This document shows, one piece after another, positions 8,666 through 16,258 of a stretch of 25,295 nt of DNA. The position numbers and the translations under genes were made by a program. Source of the stretch: a virus; IMG/VR virus record IMGVR_UViG_3300009702_000077, positions 1-25,295 of that record; one strand, given 5' to 3'. Numbering within the stretch: the stretch's first letter is position 1; each line of letters opens with the position of its first letter. Under the pieces are notes generated by a model. That model was not told the origin of the DNA. It ran no database searches and saw nothing but the letters and a program-made list of their open reading frames with translations.

Positions 8666-9175
8666 CTACTGGGGGGATGCGTAGTGCAACGACGAGACAC
8701 AGAGCGCCTCGATGTTCAGCTCCGACACCGCGATATGACGACCACCGCCCAAGGTGGCCGGTGTCCCAAACGATGCAGATGAGACCATGATCTGAGCGCC
8801 GTCCGACGTGACCAGATCCTGGATGGCAGGACGCGCAACCGACATGACCTCAAGGATGCCGCGCCCGACGGATTTGCCCAGGTCCGCCGCCGCGCCCCCG
8901 ATCATCGAGAACTCACCAAGAGGATCTCCGGCCACCTCCGCCGCCATGAGGATCGTCAGACCCTGACGGATCAGCTCCGGCTGGTCCTCATCGGGCGTGC
9001 CCGTGTCGAGCCCGACCATCGCCCACGGAAATCCGGCTGGGATCTGCTCTTCCGTGGGAGTCCCCGCGAACACGAAGACTCCCCGAGCACCGAATACCAG
9101 ATCCTGAGACCCGCCCGGCCACGTCAGCGTCGCCAGGACGTGCTTGATCTGCTGGGCGATCTGCAGTGGATTCAT
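8666..9175 (-). CDS. Tail protein, possibly tail terminator or minor tail protein (169 aa)
   Basis: The 169-aa protein begins MNPLQIAQQIKHVLATLTWP, an amphipathic helix followed by an alpha/beta layout that resembles small tail-completion proteins. The ATG at 9175 overlaps the previous stop (ATGA). The annotated end is TAG at 8666-8668, but an Fn3-like frame continues beyond it without any frame change. Its place after tail tube and chaperone-like genes supports a tail function. The exact role (terminator, minor tail subunit or chaperone partner) is not shown by any motif. Confidence 0.5.
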   Translation of the reverse strand: MNPLQIAQQIKHVLATLTWPGGSQDLVFGARGVFVFAGTPTEEQIPAGFPWAMVGLDTGTPDEDQPELIRQGLTILMAAEVAGDPLGEFSMIGGAAADLGKSVGRGILEVMSVARPAIQDLVTSDGAQIMVSSASFGTPATLGGGRHIAVSELNIEALCVSSLHYASPQ

Positions 9176-9624
9176 CTGACGACCTCCAGGCTGTCCGGCT
9201 TCCGGCCCAAGAAGCTCCTGGACTCGTCCAGCTTCTTCTGGGCCTCATCCTGCTTCGCCTGTCGCCTCTCAGTGACGCCACCCATGGTGATCGGCCTCGA
9301 CCGTCGCATCTCGCCAGCGTCGCTTGTGGGGGCATCCTGGGACTTCTGGGCTGCTATCATGGCAAGCTGGCTCAATAGATCCCCTGATCCCGCCGAGCTT
9401 GCATCCAGGCCGGCCTGAGCCCCGACAGGATCCTGGACGGCAAACCCAATCCCCAGGCATAGATCCTGGGTGTATTCATCCCCGAGTAGAGCCAGAGCTT
9501 CCTGCTCCGACTCCGCGAGTCCCAGAAAGAAACTCAGAGGCTGGGGCGACCGCGCCCGGAGCCAGCGCGCATACGCTTCATCGGTGAGCTCAACGATGTT
9601 CTTCTTGGATCGAAAAATGCTCAT
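9172..9624 (-). CDS. Tail assembly chaperone-like protein (150 aa)
   Basis: I chose the ATG at 9624 (MSIFRSKKNIVELTDEAYAR) because it overlaps the stop of the tail tube gene as ATGA; the frame is open further upstream, but only antiparallel to coding sequence of the tube gene. The N-terminal half (WLRARSPQPLSFFLGLAESE then ALALLGDEYTQDL) resembles small helical phage proteins found between the tail tube and tape measure. The C-terminal half is polar and charged (QAKQDEAQKKLDESRSF), probably helical. Position suggests a gpG/GT-type tail assembly chaperone. I saw no obvious slippery sequence for the usual frameshift product. Confidence 0.5.
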   Translation of the reverse strand: MSIFRSKKNIVELTDEAYARWLRARSPQPLSFFLGLAESEQEALALLGDEYTQDLCLGIGFAVQDPVGAQAGLDASSAGSGDLLSQLAMIAAQKSQDAPTSDAGEMRRSRPITMGGVTERRQAKQDEAQKKLDESRSFLGRKPDSLEVVR

Positions 9625-10184
9625 GTCAGAGACAGGTCCGGTAGGTGGCCAATGCGGATGATGTTTCCCGACGAGTTGCGCAGACACTTGCCAGAGATTG
9701 GGACTCCCATGGGATCCTGTCTGGCGAAGGCAATGTCTGAGTCGGTGTCCCAGCTCGGAATGAAGTTGTAGACCATGACGGCTGGCTGGGTGAGCGTGTC
9801 GTCGGGCACGTAGACGACCGTGATCCCGCGCCCGAGCGAAGTCTGCCCCGGTGTCAGGGATCCAGGCGCATTCCACAGCGAGTGCTGTGAGACTCCTCCC
9901 GCGACATAGCCGCTGGACATGAACTTCTGGATGGCGTCGTCATCCCAGCCGCGCAGGAAGAATGCGAACTCATAATCGTTGTTCGGCTCAAGGATGTCAT
10001 TGAACTCCCCGAGTCCCTCGGCCATTACCGCGAATGCAACGCCCAGATTCCTGAGCGCCACAGCTTTGACGTATCCAACCTCCGTGCCCCCATATGGGTA
10101 GGTTCCGCCATCGAAAGCGTTGGTAGGACCGACAACCAGCTTGCCAGGGTTGTTGATGATGCGAGACGCGGACCCGGCAGCCAT
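9621..10184 (-). CDS. Probable major tail tube protein (187 aa)
   Basis: The protein is 187 aa and beta-rich, with YGGTEVGYVKAVALRNLGVA then an acidic DILEPNNDYEFAFFLRGWDD stretch, and a late segment VMVYNFIPSWDTDSDIAFA. This length and layout fit tail tube subunits that form stacked hexameric rings. The ATG at 10184 shares a base with the upstream TGA (TGATG). It follows the gpG-like gene, the usual place for a tube gene. No sheath gene is seen beside it, so a non-contractile tail is more likely than a Mu-like contractile one. Confidence 0.6.
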   Translation of the reverse strand: MAAGSASRIINNPGKLVVGPTNAFDGGTYPYGGTEVGYVKAVALRNLGVAFAVMAEGLGEFNDILEPNNDYEFAFFLRGWDDDAIQKFMSSGYVAGGVSQHSLWNAPGSLTPGQTSLGRGITVVYVPDDTLTQPAVMVYNFIPSWDTDSDIAFARQDPMGVPISGKCLRNSSGNIIRIGHLPDLSLT

Positions 10185-10765
10185 CAGTTGTCACCGAACA
10201 GGTTTGGAGCCACGATGCTGTCGATGTCTTTCACGGTCTGCTGTGAAAATCCCACGAACTTGCGAGCAGGGATCTCCGTCTTCAGAGTCTTGCCGCGGAA
10301 CTTGCGGTTGAACAGCCAGCCTAACTCACGCTTGACATCCTTCGGCTTGGTCTTGATCCAGCGATAGAGACGCGCAGCGACCGCATCGGTGATCGGCACC
10401 GACTCGCTTGTGCCGCCAAAGTTGAGCACGCCGCTGTAATCCAGGTTTGATCCGATCTCGACCTCCTTCTTTCCAACGGTCCTGAAAGCAATGGTGCTCC
10501 TCAACCTTCCTGTGTCAACGAGGGCAGGTCGTCGCTCGAATCGGCGCTGGGGTGGGATCTTGCCGTTCGACAAGTCGGCCAAGATCCCGAACACGTTGAC
10601 CGGCCCGCGAGACGGCCACTTGATCTTGCCGAACTGCTGTGCCTTGAATGAACCCTGAGACTCGGACACCATCAGGATGCCGATCTGCTTGAGAAGCCTC
10701 TCCGGGTTGTCCGTGTTGGACACCCATCGACGCATCTTCTCTCCTTCATCGAAGTCCTTAGCCAT
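10184..10765 (-). CDS. Mu gpG-like virion morphogenesis / tail completion protein (193 aa)
   Basis: Family hallmarks are clear: ALVDTGRLRSTIAFR, then a GSNLDYSGVLNFGG segment, and near the C-terminus IPARKFVGFS. This is the pattern of the phage virion morphogenesis family (Mu gpG-like, PF05069), which joins head and tail. The ATG at 10765 overlaps the preceding TGA (TGATG), and the stop overlaps the tail tube start in the same way. Codons near residues 71-80 (IPPQRRFERRPAL) contain a 31-base segment found again, in another frame, inside the ParB-like gene. Confidence 0.8.
   Translation of the reverse strand: MAKDFDEGEKMRRWVSNTDNPERLLKQIGILMVSESQGSFKAQQFGKIKWPSRGPVNVFGILADLSNGKIPPQRRFERRPALVDTGRLRSTIAFRTVGKKEVEIGSNLDYSGVLNFGGTSESVPITDAVAARLYRWIKTKPKDVKRELGWLFNRKFRGKTLKTEIPARKFVGFSQQTVKDIDSIVAPNLFGDN
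10524..10554. repeat. 31-bp exact direct repeat, copy 1
   Basis: The + strand from 10524 (GCAGGTCGTCGCTCGAATCG then GCGCTGGGGTG) is identical over 31 bases to 22361-22391 in the same orientation. Here it lies inside the gpG-like gene, just before its conserved ALVDTGRL motif. Confidence 0.9.
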
Positions 10766-11238
10766 CAGTCCTCCGCGACAATCCGTCTGGGCATGATCCC
10801 GAACGGGGTTGAGTCTCGACCAGACCAGGGCCGGATGCGCTGCCCGCCCGTTGTTAGCTCAGTCCTCTGAGCGACACCGCTATTGCTCTTTGGACCCTGG
10901 CGACCTCGCGGACCCGTCCGCCGGATCTTGGCGATCAGGCCCTCTGAGCTGAACACTTCTTCCCATTCGACCTTGGCGATACTCGCACTCGAGCCGCCCC
11001 GTTCCCACAACATGGCGATGACGCCACGCTTGGCGACCTCCACGACCTGGGCATCGGTGCCGTCGTAATCCTCCTGGGCATACATGGACCAAAGGTTGAT
11101 GACACCCTGGGCAGCGTCCTGCCCGACGGACGTGTTCACAGTAGTCGCTGAGCGATCCCTGATGTTGGTCAGGGTGATAAGCCCGTCAGAATCGTAGGAT
11201 GAAACTACGGCAGTCCAGAGATCGGTTGCGTCTGTCAT
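10765..11238 (-). CDS. Mu gp36-like head-tail connector / neck protein (157 aa)
   Basis: The 157-aa protein has a helical first two thirds (VINLWSMYAQEDYDGTDAQV then AKRGVIAMLWERGGSSASIA), typical of small helical phage connector proteins of the DUF1320/gp36 type. The tail is basic and Gly/Ser-rich. It lies immediately before the gpG-like gene, the conserved order in Mu-like head-tail joining clusters. A GAGG ribosome site about seven bases upstream supports the ATG at 11238. Family membership rests on size, helical pattern and order more than on a diagnostic motif. Confidence 0.55.
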   Translation of the reverse strand: MTDATDLWTAVVSSYDSDGLITLTNIRDRSATTVNTSVGQDAAQGVINLWSMYAQEDYDGTDAQVVEVAKRGVIAMLWERGGSSASIAKVEWEEVFSSEGLIAKIRRTGPRGRQGPKSNSGVAQRTELTTGGQRIRPWSGRDSTPFGIMPRRIVAED

Positions 11239-11256
11239 GTGCTCGCCTCATGAGGA

Positions 11257-12582
11257 TTAAGGATCGGTGAGCGTTGGCGTCCCAGAGGATGGAAGATACC
11301 CGAGTCCCGCGATCCAGAGCCACCACTGTAGCTTACCTGTCGCAGGAGCGCCGCCCGTGTCGGTGAAAGCGAGTGTATCATCCACCATCCACGCCGTGGA
11401 TCCTCCGACGAGCGCCCAATAGGTGCCGTCGATTAGTTCCATCTCCTGGAATAGCATGTCGTCAATGAGCAACGTGCCAGACGTGGATCCCGACCATTCG
11501 ATCTCAACGTCGAATGCGTCCTCATCGAAGTTGCGGAACCAGGTATTGGCATCGAGCGGAATCTTCAGCTCCTGCCAGTTGGTGCCGAGCGCCGCGATGG
11601 TCACACTGACAGCCTGGGATCCCAACCGAAGCGTGACCGTCCCGCCCGCCGCTGTGCCCACTGTCTTGTTGAGCATCACCCGCAGGAAGTAGGGTTTGTC
11701 CGGGTTGAGCCGTGACACCCGCATGTCCGCTAGTGTCTGCTTGAGAGTGATCGTCCCGCCGCCGCCTGTCATCTGGAGGCTGGCATCCGTCGCCGCACCC
11801 GGATGACTCCGGTAAAAGTTGGTGATGTCCTGGGCGATGCCGCCGCCGACCGCCGACTCTGTCCAGCCCGCGAACTTGGGGCTGGCCGAGCTGTCGTAGG
11901 TTGAAAAACTGCTGTTCCTGAGCAGCGACCCGCCATTTCCGGTCCCAGCGTGAAGGCTTGCAATCCGGGTGGACTCGGATGTTCCGGACCCAAACGCCGA
12001 CCGGAGCAAGTTGTCCTGGGACGCTGCATCCCCGAGAGCCTCGAACCTCTCCGCGTGCTTCTGCACGCCGGTATTCTGGTCAACCCGGCACCGGAACCTC
12101 TTGGTCTCAACGGTGCAAGCCTCCATGTTGTAGCCTTTCTCGTCCACCGAGAGACGATTCATGCTGCCGTTGCCGACGTTGGTGGCTCCGGTCGTTGCGC
12201 TCGTGTCGTAGGTGATCGTCCGACTCTTGACGCTAAGCAGATTGTCATCGAAGTGCTCATAGAGCGCCCGCATGATCTCGTCGATGTTCTGGTATCCAGC
12301 TCCCTCCGTGAGAATCTGAGCAGCATACTCGAACAGAATAGGACTCAAAAAGTCCAGGGCGATCCCTGAGCCAAGTAGTGCGGACAGACCGGCCCGATAG
12401 CTTGCCGCCGCGGAAGCCAAGCTGACGGGCGTGTATTCCCCCTCTAGGGACTGTTCCAGAACGTCAAGCAGCCCAGCCGCTCCCGCTACAGTGCCATCGG
12501 CATAGTTGCGGGTGCTCTCCAGGATGTTGACGCCATTCTTCCATTGGGTCTGGATCTCGGTTTCAGTGGGGGAACCACTCAT
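11257..12582 (-). CDS. Virion protein with carbohydrate-binding-like sandwich (441 aa)
   Basis: Residues 1-120 are helical and polar. Residues about 220-380 look like a jelly-roll carbohydrate-binding module: an opening LLRNSSFSTYD and a GW about 15 residues on, a central TITLKQTLADM strand, PYFLRVMLNK, NWQELKIPLD, and a closing GTLLIDDMLFQEME, the usual last strand of CBM4/9/22-type sandwiches. The C-terminus is Gly/Thr-rich with several Trp. A ribosome site (AGGAG) precedes the ATG at 12582. It lies between capsid and neck genes, so I infer a capsid- or neck-attached decoration that could bind host glycans. The binding role is not proven by any residue I can see. Confidence 0.6.
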   Translation of the reverse strand: MSGSPTETEIQTQWKNGVNILESTRNYADGTVAGAAGLLDVLEQSLEGEYTPVSLASAAASYRAGLSALLGSGIALDFLSPILFEYAAQILTEGAGYQNIDEIMRALYEHFDDNLLSVKSRTITYDTSATTGATNVGNGSMNRLSVDEKGYNMEACTVETKRFRCRVDQNTGVQKHAERFEALGDAASQDNLLRSAFGSGTSESTRIASLHAGTGNGGSLLRNSSFSTYDSSASPKFAGWTESAVGGGIAQDITNFYRSHPGAATDASLQMTGGGGTITLKQTLADMRVSRLNPDKPYFLRVMLNKTVGTAAGGTVTLRLGSQAVSVTIAALGTNWQELKIPLDANTWFRNFDEDAFDVEIEWSGSTSGTLLIDDMLFQEMELIDGTYWALVGGSTAWMVDDTLAFTDTGGAPATGKLQWWLWIAGLGYLPSSGTPTLTDP

Positions 12583-12585
12583 GGC

Positions 12586-13221
12586 TTACTCCTGGTCGTC
12601 CGGCCAAATCAGGCCGGTGATATCCAACGTGTCCGGATAGAACTCCTCGCGCTGAGGATTGTCCTGGTCGGGGCACGGGATTGCGAACATGAACTTGGCC
12701 GCTGCCACGTCATTCGGGTTCGCCGTGTATTCGTGCGTAGGACGACCAGCCTCCTTGCGCATATTCGTGTCTGCCTCGGTGGGGATCGTGATCAGATGCC
12801 CGCGCCTGCGGGTCGTCTCCAGGACCGACAGATCCGAATGGGGATCGACCGTCTGCCCAGTGCCGCTGCCATCGGTGAACCGGATGACCGTCCGCGTCAG
12901 CTTCTCGCGCATCTGCTCGATCTTGTCCCGACGCAATCGGACGATGGCTCCGACGACAGGATACCGCTTCTTCTTGCCCTGTCTCATTGGGTCAGGGATC
13001 AGCCTCTCGTTCATCTTTGGGAAGTTGATGCCCGCCAAGTCGATGCCCTCAGTCGGGCAGTCAGGGATGACTCCGACCCAGAAGACTACCTCGCGGACAG
13101 CTACACCGGATCCCTTGGATAGATCCGGAAGCAAATCCTTGCCGGGGATGGAAACGCGCTTCGGGTTTGGCTTCGGGTTTGGCTTCGGCGCAGTTTGCGT
13201 ATCTGATTTGGGGTTGCTCAT
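12586..13221 (-). CDS. Unidentified virion-cluster protein with PKPN repeat (211 aa)
   Basis: I do not recognise a family. The N-terminus (residues about 10-21) carries a PKPNPKPNPK repeat, encoded by a 12-base tandem repeat, and looks disordered. The rest is mixed alpha/beta with KKKRYPVVGAIVRLRRDK and several Arg-rich patches. It is the first gene after the capsid terminator, and its stop lies three bases from the start of the 441-aa gene. A head-completion or minor capsid role would fit the position, but nothing in the sequence proves it. Confidence 0.6.
   Translation of the reverse strand: MSNPKSDTQTAPKPNPKPNPKRVSIPGKDLLPDLSKGSGVAVREVVFWVGVIPDCPTEGIDLAGINFPKMNERLIPDPMRQGKKKRYPVVGAIVRLRRDKIEQMREKLTRTVIRFTDGSGTGQTVDPHSDLSVLETTRRRGHLITIPTEADTNMRKEAGRPTHEYTANPNDVAAAKFMFAIPCPDQDNPQREEFYPDTLDITGLIWPDDQE
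13159..13188 (-). repeat. 12-bp tandem repeat (2.5 copies)
   Basis: The + strand unit CTTCGGGTTTGG occurs at 13159-13170 and 13171-13182, with a half unit to 13188. It encodes the PKPN repeat near the N-terminus of the 211-aa protein. Confidence 0.85.
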
Positions 13222-13252
13222 TCTGGTTCATCTCCAGCTCAATGACGCGGGG

Positions 13253-13297
13253 TGAAAAACAAAGAGCCGCCGTCACGCCCCGCAGGGTGACGACGGC
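13253..13297 (-). terminator. Intrinsic terminator after the major capsid gene
   Basis: On the minus strand GCCGTCGTCAC (13297-13287) pairs with GTGACGGCGGC (13276-13266) in an 11-base stem with one G-U pair and a 10-base loop, followed by TCTTTGTTTTT. It lies in the roughly 100-base gap just after the capsid stop at 13322, so it should reduce transcription into the tail genes relative to capsid. Confidence 0.85.
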
Positions 13298-13321
13298 CCG
13301 AGACTGAATGACAATCGCCAA

Positions 13322-14314
13322 TCAGTTGTTGATCTTGACCGCTCCGTAGGGCAACGCGATTCCGGCACCCTCACGGGTTTCCCACTGGATGTATTCCTCG
13401 CCGGTCGTCCGGGTCAGGTCGCCGTTGTTGTCACCCTCCAGCGAGGAGAACTCCTGGAGACCCTCCCGGTTGAGCAGGAAGGTGGGCAGCTTCGGCGACG
13501 CATTCATGAACATGAACCAGTCGCCGGTGGCCAGCCTCGAAGAACTCCAGAGCTGCACTGTCCGGGATGCGTCCTGCACGATGTTGCTGGGAGTTGTTCC
13601 AGCATCGACGCCCAGGACGGTCCCCTGCCTCTTCTGCAGGAAAGCCTGATCGAACACTTCCTCGTCCGCCGAGCTGTAGATGATCGTGAACCCCTGGTCC
13701 ACCTGATCGGCGATGAACATCGGCTGGCCCTTGCCGTCCTGGAACGCCTTGAACTGAGCGACGCCCTTATAGTAGTCCGTCAGGATGGCTGCGGTGGAAG
13801 CTACACCGCCACCAGTGATGAGGTTGCCGCTGGTCGCACCGAACCTCGCAGCCCCGGTTGTATCCGACGTGGCGAAGAATGCCGCGCCGTCTGGAGCCAG
13901 AGGAATGCCTGGCAGGGTCGACGCGCTGTTGGCCAGGAGATCGAAGAAAAACCGCTCCGGAAGCAGAGCGGCTGATTCCCCTGCCGCTCTGGCAGAATCC
14001 ATCAGACCCTGAATCTGGTCGTCCTTCCGATCCCACTTGCTCCACGGAATGCGCTTCGCCCACTCGTAGACATAGGCCGTGAAGCTGACGCTATCGAAAT
14101 CATCCTGAGGAATGCTCTCGCCTCTGCGCCAATACTCCATGTGGGGTGCCGCGTTGAAGTAGGCAAACTCATGCTGCCTGTTCGTCGCTCCCACCCCGAG
14201 ATCCATCACCTTGCCTAGCCGACCATCGGCCTGCCTGTTCCGGATCTTGCTGTAGGTGTCTGCGAACTCGGTCCTCAAACCGTTCGCCAGGACAGCTGAT
14301 GCGATGACAGTCAT
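13322..14314 (-). CDS. Major capsid protein, Mu gpT-like (330 aa)
   Basis: The 330-aa product matches the layout of Mu gpT-type major head subunits (HK97 fold). An early segment HMEYWRRGESIPQDDFDS leads to YVYEWAKRIPWSKWDRKDD, then AALLPERFFFDLLANS and APDGAAFFATSD, which parallel the gpT blocks for the E-loop region and the helix and FF-motif that follow. A strong ribosome site (GGAGAG) precedes the ATG at 14314. A decoration-type gene lies upstream and an intrinsic terminator directly downstream, as expected for the most highly expressed head gene. Gene order with portal, gpF-like and protease genes agrees. Confidence 0.8.
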   Translation of the reverse strand: MTVIASAVLANGLRTEFADTYSKIRNRQADGRLGKVMDLGVGATNRQHEFAYFNAAPHMEYWRRGESIPQDDFDSVSFTAYVYEWAKRIPWSKWDRKDDQIQGLMDSARAAGESAALLPERFFFDLLANSASTLPGIPLAPDGAAFFATSDTTGAARFGATSGNLITGGGVASTAAILTDYYKGVAQFKAFQDGKGQPMFIADQVDQGFTIIYSSADEEVFDQAFLQKRQGTVLGVDAGTTPSNIVQDASRTVQLWSSSRLATGDWFMFMNASPKLPTFLLNREGLQEFSSLEGDNNGDLTRTTGEEYIQWETREGAGIALPYGAVKINN

Positions 14315-14366
14315 AATCTTCTCTCCTCTTGCCTAGTTTCCTGGCTGATTGAATCCCGCGTGTGCC

Positions 14367-14819
14367 CTACGCCTGTCGCTGAGCCAACATCTCCGTGGGA
14401 GTGACAAGAGTCACTTCCTGCTCCGTCGCACTGATGTAGCGACTCATGTAGCCGATGGGATGGTTGAGCGTCCCGATGGTCAGCGTGAGACTGGTGATGT
14501 TTCCATCCGCGCTGTAGACCGGATCACCGACCTTCGCCTGTGTCGGGGTGCCACCTACGGTGATGTTCCGCAGCGTGACCCCCTCGGTGTTCACCTTGGC
14601 TTCCACGGGCGGGGTTGCGGACGTGTCTCCGAGAACATCCTCCTCGCAGATCCCGAGGAAGACAGCAGCCGCGTTGTCATCCCAGAACCCGACATAGCCG
14701 GTGGCCAGGATCCCGACCAGAGCACCCGCATAGAGCTGCGTCGCATTCGTGACGATGAGAGACTGACGGCCTGCCCTGGGACGAGTCTCGTTGATGATTG
14801 ATGCTGAAGGATTTGCCAT
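14367..14819 (-). CDS. Head decoration / DUF2190-type protein (150 aa)
   Basis: This 150-aa beta-rich protein contains LYAGALVGILATGYVGFWDD and then AVFLGICEEDVLGDT, followed by QAKVGDPVYSADGNITSLT. The pattern of an early added-value strand, an ageing/vintage block (VFLGIC) and a KVGDPVYSADG turn is typical of small capsid decoration proteins of the DUF2190 type encoded just before the capsid gene. GAGGAG precedes the ATG at 14819. It probably binds the outer capsid lattice and stabilises it. Confidence 0.7.
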   Translation of the reverse strand: MANPSASIINETRPRAGRQSLIVTNATQLYAGALVGILATGYVGFWDDNAAAVFLGICEEDVLGDTSATPPVEAKVNTEGVTLRNITVGGTPTQAKVGDPVYSADGNITSLTLTIGTLNHPIGYMSRYISATEQEVTLVTPTEMLAQRQA

Positions 14820-14869
14820 CTGTCTGTCTCCTCAAACCGTGATCTCGAGTGTTCCTGCCCGTCGCAGCT

Positions 14870-15634
14870 CTATGCCGTCTGCTCCATGGCCATGTTGATC
14901 TGCACGTATTCCTCTTCGGTCTTGCGGGTCATCCCGCGAGCCTTGAGGTCACGCCATATGGCCGAGAATCCCATGGCTTTCTCCACGGAATCCGCGCCGC
15001 CATCCTGATACTTCATCGCCACGACGCTGGCCTCTGAGTTCTGGCCAGCGAAAGCGATTGCCTTTCCGTTGTCCGACGGCAAGACGCCCGTGGTCTTTGC
15101 CATCTCCTCGACGTAGGCCGTGAAAGCCTCCGCGCCATGCTTCGTGTGGAAGTTGACCAGACGAGCCTCTAGATCCGCGCCCAGGGGGCGATCCTTGAGC
15201 AGCGTCATGGCGTCTGAAACGTTCTTCGTGCGCAGCTTCTCGGCATCGCTGGCATCGAGCCGTCCCTTGAGAGCCTCGTTCTCGCCCTTCAGGGCAGCGA
15301 ACTGGATCGCCAGATCCCTGTCGTCTCCGTCCTTCATCGCCTCTGCTCCTGGAGCTGCAGCGGACGCTGGCGTGTTGGCCATCGTCGCTTCGTCGTTGTC
15401 GGGTTCCTGGCCGCCCTCCTGCGCCTGGATGGCGGACAGAATGGCATCCATGTCCTTGACGCTGATCTCACCGGACTCGATGGCCTTGACGATGGCGGAC
15501 ACATCTACGGCAGCAGCACCGGCATCGGATCCATCGCCCCCGCCGTCGCCTTCCATGTTCTCGGTGTCATCCTTCTTGCCGTCGCCATCTGCCTTGAGCT
15601 TCTCGGCTGCAAGCCGCTTTTCTTCATCCGTCAT
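14870..15634 (-). CDS. Nested capsid scaffold protein, internal in-frame start (254 aa)
   Basis: Inside the protease-scaffold gene a strong GAGGAG (15649-15644) lies nine bases before the ATG at 15634, giving MTDEEKRLAAEKLKADGDGK onward. The start falls exactly at the domain border between protease and acidic helical scaffold. Mu encodes its scaffold (Z) as an in-frame product nested in the protease gene (I), and lambda does likewise (C/Nu3), so a separate scaffold product is expected. A second ATG at 15640 is only three bases from the GAGGAG and is a poorer start. Confidence 0.6.
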   Translation of the reverse strand: MTDEEKRLAAEKLKADGDGKKDDTENMEGDGGGDGSDAGAAAVDVSAIVKAIESGEISVKDMDAILSAIQAQEGGQEPDNDEATMANTPASAAAPGAEAMKDGDDRDLAIQFAALKGENEALKGRLDASDAEKLRTKNVSDAMTLLKDRPLGADLEARLVNFHTKHGAEAFTAYVEEMAKTTGVLPSDNGKAIAFAGQNSEASVVAMKYQDGGADSVEKAMGFSAIWRDLKARGMTRKTEEEYVQINMAMEQTA

Positions 15635-16258
15635 GATCATTGTCTCCTCAAAGAGTAGGCACGCCCGGTCCTTGTCACTGAAGCAGGCTACCATGGGTTG
15701 GTCGTCTCTGGTCGCATCTAAGCTCCAGGACGAGCGAAAACTTGCAAGTGCAACTTCCTGACAATCTGCCTCCTGCCCCTCCTCGTCCTTTACAGACGAG
15801 ATCATCAGCATTGGAAGCTGCAGGAATGGAGCCTCGTGGTCCAACAGCGCCAACCCCCTAATCGAAGGTGGCCCGTTCCTCGGAATCTCCACGCTCCGGT
15901 AGGGAAGCTGGCTATTCATGACCTGATACTGAGCCCCCTCATCCGTGATGACCAGATCCGCCATAATCGCCGTCTTCCGCGCACCCTTGAAGGTGATCGG
16001 CGTGGTCCCAACGACCCTGAAGAACCCGGCAGCCCGCACCCCGTCATTCATCTCCGTAGACGGCTCATGGTGCCGGATGTGCAGCGGTGGGAAGTATCCC
16101 TCCCGCTCGCCCTGCTTCGCATTCTCGACTGCTTCCGCGATCCATTTGCCGTCGAAAAGCAGCTCGCCACGTTCGCATTCTACGAAAATGGGCACGTTGT
16201 GGACGGTTAGGATCCCGTTCTCTTTGGTCGCCATGTAGCCTTGGGGAGTTAGCGTCAT
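14870..16258 (-). CDS. Capsid assembly protease-scaffold fusion, Mu gpI-like (462 aa)
   Basis: Residues 1-155 form the protease part: IRHHEPSTE, a strand block AIMADLVITDEGAQYQVMNS, then LPYRSVEIPR and GLALLDHEAPFLQLPML. This RSVE...LALL.HEAPF pattern is characteristic of prohead protease/scaffold proteins in Mu-like phages. Residues about 209-460 are acidic, Ala/Gly/Glu-rich and coiled-coil-like, as expected of scaffold. The ATG at 16258 has GGAG eight bases upstream and overlaps the preceding stop (ATGA). The catalytic residues are not certain from sequence alone. A nested in-frame scaffold start is likely at 15634. Confidence 0.75.
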   Translation of the reverse strand: MTLTPQGYMATKENGILTVHNVPIFVECERGELLFDGKWIAEAVENAKQGEREGYFPPLHIRHHEPSTEMNDGVRAAGFFRVVGTTPITFKGARKTAIMADLVITDEGAQYQVMNSQLPYRSVEIPRNGPPSIRGLALLDHEAPFLQLPMLMISSVKDEEGQEADCQEVALASFRSSWSLDATRDDQPMVACFSDKDRACLLFEETMIMTDEEKRLAAEKLKADGDGKKDDTENMEGDGGGDGSDAGAAAVDVSAIVKAIESGEISVKDMDAILSAIQAQEGGQEPDNDEATMANTPASAAAPGAEAMKDGDDRDLAIQFAALKGENEALKGRLDASDAEKLRTKNVSDAMTLLKDRPLGADLEARLVNFHTKHGAEAFTAYVEEMAKTTGVLPSDNGKAIAFAGQNSEASVVAMKYQDGGADSVEKAMGFSAIWRDLKARGMTRKTEEEYVQINMAMEQTA

